A DNA stretch of 62,000 nucleotides. Origin: Neocallimastix lanati (nom. inval.) (Eukaryota > Neocallimastigomycota > Neocallimastigomycetes > Neocallimastigales > Neocallimastigaceae). The translations under genes and the position numbers were made by a program. Where the stretch lies: contig JACVTC010000017.1 in assembly GCA_016946835.1 (NCBI GenBank), positions 765,001 to 827,000 on the forward strand, given 5' to 3'. Below, piece by piece: positions 51,304-62,000 of this stretch (positions are counted from its first letter, which is position 1; every line of letters begins with the position of its first letter). Below the pieces are notes generated by a model. It did not search any database. It had not been told where the DNA came from and saw nothing but the letters and a program-made list of their open reading frames with translations.

Positions 51304-51597
51304 ATAAGAAATTCAAATCTGGATTCAAGAAATATTTACTGTTTCCCTTTAAATATTCACAATTTATATAATTTATATATATATTTATTTATGCTTTGAT
51401 TTTTTTTTTTTGTATAGGACGTATTAATTGTAGATTTAAATTTGATGGTATAATATTAATCCACAAGGAATTATCATTTATGAATTGGATGAATTAGAGG
51501 TTTACCATTAAACTCGTAATATGGTTTTTAAAAATTTCATGCATTTAAATTTCATGTATTTTTTAATAAATAACAATAATTAATGTTTATTCCTGAT

Positions 51598-51631
<34 letters not shown>

Positions 51632-51710
51632 ATTTATTATATCAGTTTTATCTTAAATCTTAACCTTATAGTTTACTTAATTTTCATTATATTTTTATTT
51701 TATTATGTTA

Positions 51711-52207
51711 ACTTTATTTTTTATAAAATTATTTATTTTTAATAATTTTATTTTAGTCAAATCACTTTTATATTACTTTTAATTACTTTTATATATTCTA
51801 TATTTTTATAATTCAATATAATTATAACATATATATATATATATATTTATTTCTTTCAATAATTAATAAATAAAGTAATAAAAGAGTATTCTCTTTGTAA
51901 TATAAATAAATAAATGAATAAAAAAAATTAAAATTATATAATAATAATATAACGTTATATTTTTATTTTTTATAAAATTATTTATTTTTAATAATTTTAT
52001 TTTAGTCAAATCACTTTTATATTACTTTTAATTACTTTTATATATTCTATATTTTTATATTTCAATATAATTATAACATATATATATATATATATTTATT
52101 TCTTTCAATAATTAATAAATAAAGTAATAAAAGAGTATTCTCTTTGTAATATAAATAAATAAATGAATAAAAAAAATTAAAATTATATAATAATAATATA
52201 ACGTTAT
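51711..52207. repeat. Tandem duplication, 2 x 249 bp
   Basis: Two almost identical 249-bp copies contain TTTTAGTCAAATCACTTTTA, a (TA)n tract, TAAAGTAATAAAAGAGTATT and AATATAACGTTATATTTTT. The second copy ends about 50 bp beyond the 3' end of the F-box gene (minus strand), so the array may carry its 3' signals. Confidence 0.93.
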
Positions 52208-52258
52208 ATTTTTAATATTATATTTTAAAAAATATTATTATTATTATTAATACTTTTA

Positions 52259-55200
52259 TTATTTTTTATTTAATGTAGTAACTGCAAATGAACGAATATT
52301 TGGGAAGAATTTACATGGTGAGAATGGAAAAGGTATATTTTTACATCTTAAACATTTGAAATGACGAAGTTTTGAAAGATGTGGAATTTGATGAATATTA
52401 TTGCAATCTTCAAGTAATAACCATTCCAAGTTATCTAATTCTTTTGGTACATACGAGAATATTCTGCAATGACTTACATTAAGTATAGTTAAAGATTTAA
52501 AATTTGATGATACACTAATAAAATTATCGCATTGGAGAATATTTAATGCATTTAACTTAGATAAATTACTAGGTATTTTATAAAAGTTTTTACAGCATTT
52601 TACATTCAAAGTTTGTAATAGTGGATATTTATCTTCTATAGATGTAAGGAAAAAGCAATTTTCTAATGAAAGACTATTAAGAGATGGGAAATCCCAATCG
52701 ATTGTTCTTATATTATTGCAATTTCTAAATTTAATCCATTCAAGAGCTTCAAATTTACCTGTGAAATTAATTTTATCACATGATTCAATAATTAAATATT
52801 TTAATTCAGGGAAAACCCCATTCAATACAACATGCTCCCCACGCTCAATATGAAGTGATGTTAAATGAGGTAGTGCAGGTATAGTACGAATTAAAATAGT
52901 TGGTATAAATTCTAAACGAAGGGATTTTAGTGATGTAAAGTTTGAAGGAAAACTGAAATCAAGTGGGCATTCAATATTTAATACTGAGAGATCTGGATAA
53001 CATTCTGATAATCTATTTAATTCTTCCTTTGAAAATTCATCGCATACTAATGTCAAATCTGTAAGTTTTGGAGAGATTGGCAAGCTTTCAATTTTTTTAT
53101 TATTCATTAAAACTAAAGATTTTAAGTTAGGCATATATGTTCCTTCCTTAATAAATAATTCATTTAAATCATCCTTATAATCTAGTTCGACGATAAGATT
53201 TTCTAAATTATAATATTCACCAGAGATCCAAAGATCTGTTTTAAAATGACATTTTAATTCGATAGAACAAAGATTTCTTAAAAATGATGGAATATGAGAT
53301 AATACAGATTTTTCATCAATTGTAACACTTTTTAATGATGGCATTGATATTTTTTCCCATGGTTTCAAAGTACGTGGTGAAAGTACACATTCCTCAAATT
53401 GAAGATTAATAAGAGATGGAAAAGTTAATTGACGAGGAGAGAAAAGACGAGTGAAAATATCTCTTCTATTTACTCGACGAATAGTTAAATTTGTTAATGT
53501 ATTAAATGAATTAAATAATGTATTAATTAACTTCTTTGAATATTCACTAGTTGTTAAAATCATATCTTGTATATCACAAAGAAGAACAAGATTTCGTATT
53601 TCATTAAATATATTGTTTGTTATTTCTAATTTATCATAATCTTTAAAGAAAATATCTATATTCATTATAGCTTTTTTAATGTTAATTAAATTTTTTAGAT
53701 AATTTAATTGCTCATATTTTTTAATCATTAATACATTAGGAGAATCAAGTGTCTTACGAAATCTTTTACAAGTAAAACGAAAATTTTGTTTATCAACGTT
53801 TTTAGTAAATTGATCAAAAATATTCATTAATATCTCTGGAGGTAATGTATCTAATTTATATATTTCCTTCTTTCGTGGTATAAATATCTCTTTAATTTCA
53901 GTTAATAATGAATTCTTTTCAAATTTTTCATTTTTCATTGATTCATTTTCGTTAATTTTATCATATTCTATATTTTTTATTAATATATGACATTTTTTAC
54001 AATTTTTGATTTGTTTATTAATGATATTTTGACATTCCAAGCATTTATTATTATTTAATTTGCTTAAATATTGTATTTGACAACTATCACAATCATTTTT
54101 AAATTGATAAAGTATCCATAAATATGAAAGATATTCAGAACATGAAAGAGCATGTTCATTGTCAATATCTTTTTGAATATGCCATTGAATATGTTTTATA
54201 TTATGTAGTTTACCCAAAGCAGATATCTTATGGTAATGATTATTACTAAATGCATTCAACGATAATTCATATTGTTCAATATTTAATGAACTCAAATTCC
54301 ATAAGAATAAAGCAATTTCTGACAATTTTTCGGAATCACATATTTTAAATTTTATTGATAAATGTTCAAATGATTTTGTATGCTTTAATGGAACTAAGTT
54401 AAATGAAAACTTTGACGATAACGATATTAAATTTAAGAATCTTCTACAATCAACTGAAACTTGAATAATTTTTCCATAATTAATAAAATCAATTTTTGGT
54501 TTAAATTGTTTTAAAAAAATAATGTTTTGAATATTATTATTCAACTTACTATTAACAAAGAATGTATTACATTTGAATAATTTAAAAATATGAGTTTTAA
54601 TATTATATAATGTTGATACCCAACTATTATATTCACTTGCCGAAATTAATAATGTTACTGGGAAAATATTTTCATTTTTGCTATTTATTTTTAATAATTT
54701 ATTGGAAATTTCTTTATTTTCTAAAATCGAATTATTGTAAATATTCTTTTCCACTTTTAAACATAAATTTTCTTTATGTGGACTATTATTATTTAATGAT
54801 TTTTCTACTAAAGATTCACTACTACTACTTTTATTTTTAGTAATTATTTTATTAGATTCACCGGTTGTCTTTTTAAATGAATCATCCATAATTAATAAAT
54901 TAGTAATTGTATTAGAATCTACTGAATTCAATGAATTATATGATGAACGAATGGAATATTCATTACTTTTCACTTCTTGTTTTTTCTCATCCTTTTTATT
55001 TTCATTATTCAATATATTGTCACCAATTGGTAATAACTGTGATTTTTGAATAGGATTAGTATTGTTAAATTTTGAATCTATTAAATATGTAATATCAGCA
55101 TTTTCAAGATTTTCCACTACACATTCCATACCTAAATTACAATTTGATAATTTAGTAGAATTATTTTGTGATGTATTGCTCTGCTGTATATCGTTTTTAT

Positions 55201-55592
55201 CATTAAAGAAATTTTTATTCATTTTATATAATTCAAGACTATTACCTTCTCCTTCAGTATGATTACTATTTATTGTCTTATTAATATTATCATCTATATT
55301 AAGATGAATTTCTCCTTTCTCTCTATTATTTGTAGTATTTGATACATTTTGATTTTCTTTATTACTTTTTAATACATTATTAATAATATGCTTTGAGTTC
55401 GTGATGAATTTCTCTACTTCCTTTTCTAATGTATAATTATCATTACTACTAATAACACTGTGATCAATTGTCGACACAATATTTAATTTTTTCATTGTTA
55501 ACTCTTTGATACAATTAGATTCACTGTTATTATTTATTTCTAAACTTGAAGAACTTATCTCTTTTCCTTTAATTTTATTTTATAAATAAAAA

Positions 55593-55623
<31 letters not shown>

Positions 55624-55652
55624 TTTATTTTTATTATTTCAATTATTATTTA

Positions 55653-55688
<36 letters not shown>

Positions 55689-55753
55689 TATTATTATTAT
55701 TATTATTTATTATTATTATTATTTATTATTATTATTATTTATTATTATTTATT

Positions 55754-55789
<36 letters not shown>

Positions 55790-55820
55790 TTATTATTATT
55801 ATTATTTATTATTATTTATT

Positions 55821-55856
<36 letters not shown>

Positions 55857-56578
55857 TTATTATTATTATTATTACCTTTATTATTTGGTAATTTGCATGT
55901 TTTCAATATGTTTAATGAACCAAACATTAAATTTGATGAAGAATTCGCATGATCCTTATTATCAAATAATTTTTTTTCTTCAATACTATCAATTTCATCA
56001 TTATTTGATTTTTTAATAATCATTGGAATATTTTCTTTAATATTATTTTTTTCTAAGTCATTAAATTGAATACTTCCAAAGATATTATTGAACGATGAAT
56101 TAATAATATTAACTTTGGATTTTGGTTGTACTTGATTTAAGGCTAAATAAGAAGCAAGAGAAGAAGAATTTGAAGCTGAAGTGGATGTAAATAAATTTGA
56201 ATATATGTTATTTTTATTAATAAATCCATTTTCGTTTTGTATTTCCCCATTTAATATTATATTTGTAGATATCGTATTCCTATTTTTAATTTTATTTTCT
56301 TTTATTTTATTTATATTACCAAATTGAATATCATAATTATTAATATTATCTAAATGATTTTGTACCGAATCAGAAAAATTAAAATTATTTGATAATAATG
56401 ATCTTGCAATTGAGGACGTACTAGAGACGTTTACATAATTTGAATTTGTTATATTTTTTATATCTATGGAGGATGAAGTTAATTCTTGCTTTGAAATATT
56501 TGAAGTTGCTATATCATTAGAATCATTATTTAGATTGATATTTTTACTTTTATTTGTATCAGCTGTTTTAATAGTCAT
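52259..56578 (-). CDS. F-box / leucine-rich repeat protein (2 exons)
   Basis: Exon model, minus strand: 56578-55876 and 55566-52259 (4011 nt, 1336 residues), joined by a GT-AG intron that keeps frame (AAT AAA G / GA AAA). The second exon alone has an internal ATG at 55495, but the open frame extends upstream to an acceptor, so the longer protein is preferred. Residues 1 to about 530 are Asn/Ser-rich and disordered. Three CxxC pairs (CDSC, CLEC, CKKC; about 726-760) may bind zinc. The F-box is DTLPPEILMNIFDQFTK (about residue 805) followed by FRFTCKRFRKTLDSP. The remaining ~450 residues are leucine-rich repeats of the type LxxLxIxxCxxL. F-box proteins recruit substrates to SCF ubiquitin ligases, with LRRs choosing the substrate; the target is unknown. 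No defects are seen. Confidence 0.88.
55567..55875 (-). repeat. Intron of the F-box gene made almost wholly of ATT/ATTT repeats
   Basis: Between donor GTAAT (minus strand, 55875) and acceptor AAAG (55567), the 309 bp are nearly all TTA/TTTA units. Confidence 0.8.
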
Positions 56579-57995
56579 ATTTTATGAAAATTAAATAAAA
56601 ATTTAATAATAATAAATTATAATTATTATTTTTAATAACTAATTACTAATTTCTGATTAGAAATAGTGATATTTCTTATTATTAAATGATATTCTTATTT
56701 TTGACTGATAAAAAGAACCACAAATAACTAAAAATATATATTATTAAATAATACGATAGTAACAATTATTCAAAATTTATGTAATATAATAGATATTACA
56801 ATTAATGAAATAGAAAAAAATAATATAATAATATAATAAAAAAATTTTATTATTTAATTGCAACAATAATAATATGCTTTATATTAAGAAATCACAACAT
56901 TAATTATTTCATTATTATTTATAATATTAATGTCAAAAACTTTAATGATTCTTTTAAATTTTTTTAATAATTAAATATCTTTTGAATAAAAAAAGCCTAT
57001 ATATAAAAATAATAAAATAACAATAATAAAAAAAAAATAAGAAAAAGAAATAAAAAAAATATTAAATTAAACAATTATTTTATATTATATTTAAAAGAAT
57101 AAATATATGACACTTTCTTCTTTAATTAAATATTAATATTTATTAGCATTTATAGTATTATATTTATAAAAAAAAAAAATATCATAGTAGATAAAAATTA
57201 TAATGCATCAATTTAATTAAAGTAATTAAATTAAATTGAAAATTAAAAATTGGAGAACAAAATGGTGTAGGATGAGATAAAATATCTAAATAATTATTTA
57301 AATTATTAAAGCTTCATATAATTAATAATTTTATATGATATTGAATAGAATTAAAGCAATTAAATAATAAAGAAAATTATATAATTGTATCTAAAAAAAA
57401 TTAAAACTTTTATTTTTTTTTATTTAAATTTTAAATTTAAATAATAATTTTAAGGAATAATGAAGTATTCCATTTCATTACAAAAAAATTTAAAAAAGTT
57501 TATTTATGTGACATTTTTTTAAAAAATATATATATTTTTAAATTTTAATCATGTTAATGACCCGTAATTATATTAATTATCTTATTATTTTTTGTACTTA
57601 ACTTTAAAATATAGAAATTTAATAATAATTTAATATGTTTTTTTTTATTAATACATTAAATTTTACATTGAAATTTGTAAATTATATTTTGTTATTGCAT
57701 GTAAGTTTTTTAATTGTAATTTTTTTTTTTAAAAAAATATTTGAAAAATTAAATTTATATATGTATTTTTATTTCATGTTATATATAAAGAAATATAAGT
57801 AATTGTAAATTAAATATTTATTTTTAATTTCAATATCTTAATATTTTACATTAAATTTTATTTATTAAATTATAAATTATGACATGAGGATTTATAAAAG
57901 TAAAGATTATTTATATTCATGAAACACCATTATCATTATTATTATTATTACTACTACTACTATTATTATTATTATTATTATTATTACTACTACTA

Positions 57996-58026
<31 letters not shown>

Positions 58027-58038
58027 TATTATTATTAC

Positions 58039-58069
<31 letters not shown>

Positions 58070-58430
58070 ATTATTATTATTTTGAACTGTATTTTTAATA
58101 CAATTAATTTTCAAATAAAATTTTTTTCTTAAATTTGAATAATTGAATTTTTTTATAGGCATCAATAATAATATTATCATTCCAATTCCAATTATTATTT
58201 CTATTTTTTTTTTTTATATATATTGTATTTTTTATATAATTCTATTATTTATTTTTTTTTTTTTGAAAAAAAAAAAAAATAAATAAAAAAATAAAAATAT
58301 TAGATTTTTACAAGTCATACTAAATAATATAATAAAAATTAAAATTCATTTATTAATGGATGGATGAATTTCATCATGAATAATAAATAAAAAATATAAA
58401 ATAAAATATAATTTTTTTTTTATAGACTGA
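56579..58430. other. AT-rich spacer; poly-Asn open frame
   Basis: No convincing gene. The minus-strand frame at 58180-57917 begins MIILLLMPIKKFNYSNLRKK and then becomes poly-Asn/Ser from an ATT/ACT repeat (57928-58070). Its start lies in an AT-rich region and it is probably spurious, though a tiny gene fragment cannot be excluded. Confidence 0.45.
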
Positions 58431-58575
58431 ATACTTTTGTCTCCCCCATATGTTAATATGGATGTATAATTAACTGCCATACCAGTACGGCGTCGGTGCT
58501 CTCAACTCCCCATAAGCAAAGAAACTCCATATAGAAGCACCCTACGCGATCCTCAAAGGGAAAGCAGAGAAATAA
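58430..58575. repeat. GC-richer island, possible repeat family B copy
   Basis: Contains ACTGCCATACCAGTACGGCG followed by GGTGCTCTCAACTCCCC, similar to the island at 12115-12300. It has no open frame. Confidence 0.4.
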
Positions 58576-58784
58576 AATATAAAAAATAAAAAATTTATTT
58601 ATTTTAATTATTTTTTTTGAATGCAACTTTTATTTAATATGCCACAATGGGGAGTGTTGCATTTCACCAAGAGACGTATTAATATATGAATAAATAAATA
58701 AATAAAAATTCAAAATATTTTTTTTAAACTTGTTCTTATTATATTTAATAATTCGAAATAATTTGTATTAATAAATACTTTTGA

Positions 58785-59255
58785 AAAAGCTATATCTAAT
58801 GCTGCAGAAAAAGTATTTATTAATGCAAATATTAAATAATGTATATGTCATTAGAAATTAAAAAAAAAAAAAGTATTATGTGGTAATAAAGTTGAAAAAA
58901 TAAAATGTTTATATATTTATATTAATAATATTCCGAACTTTCCTTTTATTAATCCCGAATATATATATGATATTTATAGTAAAATAAAAAATAAGTGCCA
59001 AGAACATAATTATGTTCAATTTTTAGAATTTTTAGAATATTTTAAAAAAAACCTATTTAATTAGCTATGAAACTGAAAATTGGAATTATTATGATAATAT
59101 TGAAAATATCACAAATAATGTTTTAGAAACTTTTAATAAATACTTAAAAAATTATTTGCAAAAAAACCAACTTTTTTTTAATTATTATCGGAATTGCAAA
59201 AAGAATCCAAATATTACATTGATTACGAAAGGAGAACTGCTGGAATTTTAAAAAA
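58785..59255 (+). pseudogene. MULE-type DNA transposase remnant
   Basis: Broken plus-strand frames give FEKAISNAAEKVFINANIK (58771-58840 region), IPNFPFINPEYIYDIYSKIK, and after a frameshift YLISYETENWNYYDNIEN with ITNNVLETFNKYLKNYL. The WNYY...TNN..E.FN pattern and the DFExA..A..xxFP-like start are the C-terminal signature of Mutator-like transposases. The catalytic core upstream and terminal inverted repeats were not found. Confidence 0.6.
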
Positions 59256-60880
59256 ATAAAAAACAAAAAAAAATTAATACGGACTGAGGAAATCAAAGCT
59301 TTAGTTAAATATTAAAAAAATATGGAAATTCTACTAAAAAAAAAAAAAAAAGGAAAGGTTAGAAATGATTTTATTGAATTATGGTTGAAATGCTTAAATG
59401 ATTTAAATATTAAAATTATTGATTAAATAATAAATTATTAAGAAATGACAGAAAATTGACCAAATGAAATCTGTCATATAATAATTATAATAATAATTTT
59501 TTAATAGTAAAAATTATTTTAAAATGAGAATAAATGAATAAATACAATAATGATTAAAGTATTTTTAATCTTTATTGGATTAATATATTTTTGTGATAAA
59601 ATATTATTATTTTAAAAATATATTTTATAATTAAAATATTGTTATTATAGTATTATTTTTTTACAAAATATTAAAATATATCTTTATAATTAAATATATT
59701 TTTATAATTAAATATTATAAATAATTATTTTATTACTATTTTACAAAATATTAAAAAATATCTATAATTAATTACTAAATATAATAAAAACAAGTTTAAA
59801 AAAATTATTTTTAATTATTAAATATAATAAAAACAAGTTTAAAAAAATTATTTTGAATTTTTATTTATTTATTTATTCATTCATTTATATAAATATACCA
59901 CTTAGCGAAATGCGACTCTCCTGACAAAATTTCATTAATATTTTATTATATTATTAAGAAATTTATTAATAATATCTAATGTGAAATGTATGGAAAATAA
60001 GCCTCAAATGTATTGAAACATATTGTAATAAAAATAATGTATAAGCCACAATGTGATAATATAAAAGCATTAAATTTAGAATAATTAAGTGCTAGTAACT
60101 CTTTACCATATAATATATTAATAAAATTGCTATAAATTCCTGACACTTAACATTTAATAATATATTTATTATTTGTAATTTTAAAACTCGTAAAAAAATA
60201 TATTATTATTATAAATATCATTTCTTAATATCACGTAAATTTAATAATATCTTAATAATAAATTAATTATGTGTTTAAAATATTCAATACTATCTTTTTT
60301 GCCATTATTCCACCCATCTAAGGCAAAGTGAGAAAGAATAATTATTTTCTGTTGTGAAGTTAGTTGAATTATTGTGATCTAATAGATAATTCACATTTTA
60401 AGTAAAAGAAGAAGTAGTAGTGTCATTATTAAGATGAAAGATCATTTCAGAAAATATATTATTTATTAATAAAATTTAATATATATATATTTTCTTTATT
60501 GATATTTTTTTAAAATAAAAATATGAAATTTGAAATTTTAATTTTTTAATAATATGAACGGTTTTCAATTTTTAGTCACTGTATTTTAATTTTTACGAAA
60601 AAATTCATTCTTTTTATACCTTTTTTATTTTTAAAAAAAGTTCAATATAATGTGTACTATTTTTATATGATAAAGTACCTTCTAATCAGTAAATATATAT
60701 TTGAAATACTATATTGAATATGAAATGAATATATTAATATAAAATAATTACTACTAACCTTTATAATAGTAATGTCAATCCAATCTATTAATTTTCCAAG
60801 AATATATTGTTATATTTATATTTTTATTTTTAAAAATTTAAAAAATTTTTATATATATTTTCAAATTCTTCACTTGGAAT
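59256..60880. other. AT-rich spacer
   Basis: Contains a 2 x about 43-bp duplication (59772-59860, AAATATAATAAAAACAAGTT). Otherwise low-complexity; no gene is seen. Confidence 0.55.
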
Positions 60881-60887
60881 GGTGACT

Positions 60888-61703
60888 CTATGGCTGAAAT
60901 AACAATGATTACAGATATGTCTAAAATGACGTACCGTAAGTTAGAAAAAACTAAGGAAAAGTCACTTCTCGAAGGTTTTATTACTTCAAGTTTCGTTTTT
61001 GGTGCTCTTTGTGGGGTTCTTATGGCTACTTACCTTGGAGAAAAATTCGGTCGTCAAAGAGCTATTATGATTGGTGAACATATATTTCTGAAGTTGTTCC
61101 AGTTAACCTTAGATGTACTTGTTGTTCATGTTATCAATTTATAACTATTTTCGGTATTATTGTTGCTTCTCTCATTAATGCTCTTATCTGGTATAAGACC
61201 AACCGTAATGCTCTTGTTTTAGGTGAAGTAAGACCAGATATTACTATTAAAATTCCAACTCTTGAATGGAGATTATCTCTTTTATTACAAGTTATTCCAG
61301 GTCTTGGTCTTGCCACTTTCATGCCATTCCATCCAAGATCTTCAAGATGGATATGTTCAAAGGATCGTGATGAAGAAGCTGTTGAAGTTCTTGCAAAACT
61401 TAATGCTGCTTCCACCTCTGATTCTGTTGTTCAAGAAAAATTTAAGGCTATTCAAGAAGATGCTGCTGATTCTTCTTCATTTGGTGAACTTTTCAGTTCC
61501 GTCGTACTTTCATCACCTTCTTAACATAACTTTTCCAATAATGGACTAGTATTAATGTTATTATGTATTATCAATCTTAAATTAATGACCAAATGGGTTT
61601 CAGTAAGTTCATGTCCACTTTCATTCTTCCAAATGTTAACAACTTTGTCAACTTCATTTCTACTTTCCCAGGTTATATGGAGTATTGAAAGATTTACTCA
61701 TTT
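60888..61703 (+). pseudogene. MFS sugar transporter, N-terminal half
   Basis: Plus-strand frames contain FTFFTWNGDSMAEITMITDM-like upstream sequence, FVFGALCGVLMATYLGEKFG with RQRA (second-helix/loop motif), an internal deletion, then a frameshift into SEVVPVNLR. TIFGIIVASLINALIWYKT, WRLSLLLQVIPGLGLATF with PFHPRSSRW, DEEAVEVLAKLNA and NNFVNFISTFPGYM follow. The gene stops at about 61703 where a poly-T/LINE tail begins. Frameshifts, stops and a missing helix 3-4 segment make it a pseudogene. The retained part ends exactly where the remnant at 48868-49320 begins. Confidence 0.85.
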
Positions 61704-61707
61704 TTTT

Positions 61708-61985
61708 CTTTTTTTACAGCCGCAATTATTATGAACTTTAATCTTTATTTATTTTTTCATTTATTAATTACATGAATATTTTTTATTAAAGAAAAAAACA
61801 CAGAATTAATAAAAAAATAGATATTTGTCCAATTAGAGCATTATAATATTATAATAAACGTGAAATAAAAATTAATTTCAAAAGAAAAAGAATAAGTAAA
61901 TCCAGAAAAAAGTTCATATGCAACGAATCTCGCCTCCATATTATTTATTCAGGATTAGGATTAGAATTGATTATCTGAAAGAAAT
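61708..61985 (-). mobile_element. LINE 3' tail, minus strand, running towards the window end
   Basis: The minus strand reads CCTAATCCTGAATAAATAAT, ATGGAGGCGAGATTCGTTGC, then AAAGTTCATAATAATTGCGG, CTGTAA and poly-A (poly-T at about 61706-61717). This matches the 3' UTR of LINE copy 2. It is inserted directly in the transporter remnant. Whether the LINE body continues lies beyond the window. Confidence 0.8.
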
Positions 61986-62000
61986 TATGAAATCATCTCA

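Noticed and set aside
61134-61415. 93-codon minus-strand frame
   Set aside because: Antisense of the sugar-transporter remnant.

Overview
Origin. The window is extremely AT-rich eukaryotic DNA: (AAT)n and (AAAT)n runs, long poly-A/T tracts, and genes with short GT-AG introns. Two genes or gene remnants carry cysteine-rich, Trp-Gly dockerin modules of the type found in fungal cellulosomes. Together with GPI-anchored CotH proteins, major-facilitator sugar-transporter remnants and a carbohydrate-esterase remnant, this points to an anaerobic gut fungus (Neocallimastigomycota). The species cannot be named from the sequence.

Layout. 0-5 kb: transposon debris, including a decayed Ty1/copia reverse transcriptase/RNase H end, then low-complexity DNA. 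5.2-7.7 kb and 14.6-17.6 kb: two same-strand paralogous CotH-domain genes with signal peptides and GPI-type tails. Their exon structures can be fully assembled and differ by three introns. Between and after them lie tandem repeats, a long hairpin and simple sequence. 19.2-23.2 kb: a nearly full-length but dead LINE inserted in a minisatellite. 26.3-28.3 kb: a decayed dockerin plus carbohydrate esterase. 31.5-32.7 kb: a LINE fragment nested inside another dispersed repeat, with a visible target-site duplication. 33.5-37.2 kb (minus): an intact seven-exon Hel2/ZNF598-type E3 ligase. 39.8-42.9 kb (minus): a secreted PI-PLC-X, multi-dockerin, beta-trefoil-like protein broken by several frameshifts, preceded at 43.0-43.5 kb by a frameshifted Cys-rich single-pass membrane protein. 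45.1-48.2 kb: an intact, intronless 1028-residue VWA-domain protein of unrecognised overall family. 48.9-51.3 kb: the C-terminal half of a sugar transporter abutting a 5'-truncated LINE. 52.3-56.6 kb (minus): a two-exon, 1336-residue F-box/LRR protein. 58.8-59.3 kb: a MULE-type transposase remnant. 60.9-62.0 kb: the N-terminal half of a sugar transporter abutting a LINE 3' tail.

How the genes fit together. Five genes look intact: CotH x2, the Hel2-like ligase, the VWA protein and the F-box/LRR protein. They form no evident pathway or operon. The cell-surface and secretome-related genes (dockerin-PLC, Cys-rich TM protein, esterase, transporter) are all broken, while the intracellular regulatory genes are not. 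The window therefore reads as a plant-fibre-degradation and surface gene neighbourhood eroded by non-LTR retrotransposition and rearrangement.

Most notable observations: (i) precise 3'-biased intron difference between the CotH paralogs; (ii) a transporter apparently split by one LINE insertion whose two junctions, sharing a diverged ~16-bp duplication, now lie 12 kb apart in opposite orientation; (iii) the dockerin-tagged PI-PLC architecture; (iv) the VWA protein; (v) a perfect 54-bp palindrome and a 71-bp near-perfect hairpin. Exon models come from splice signals and paralog alignment by eye; no transcript or database search was available.
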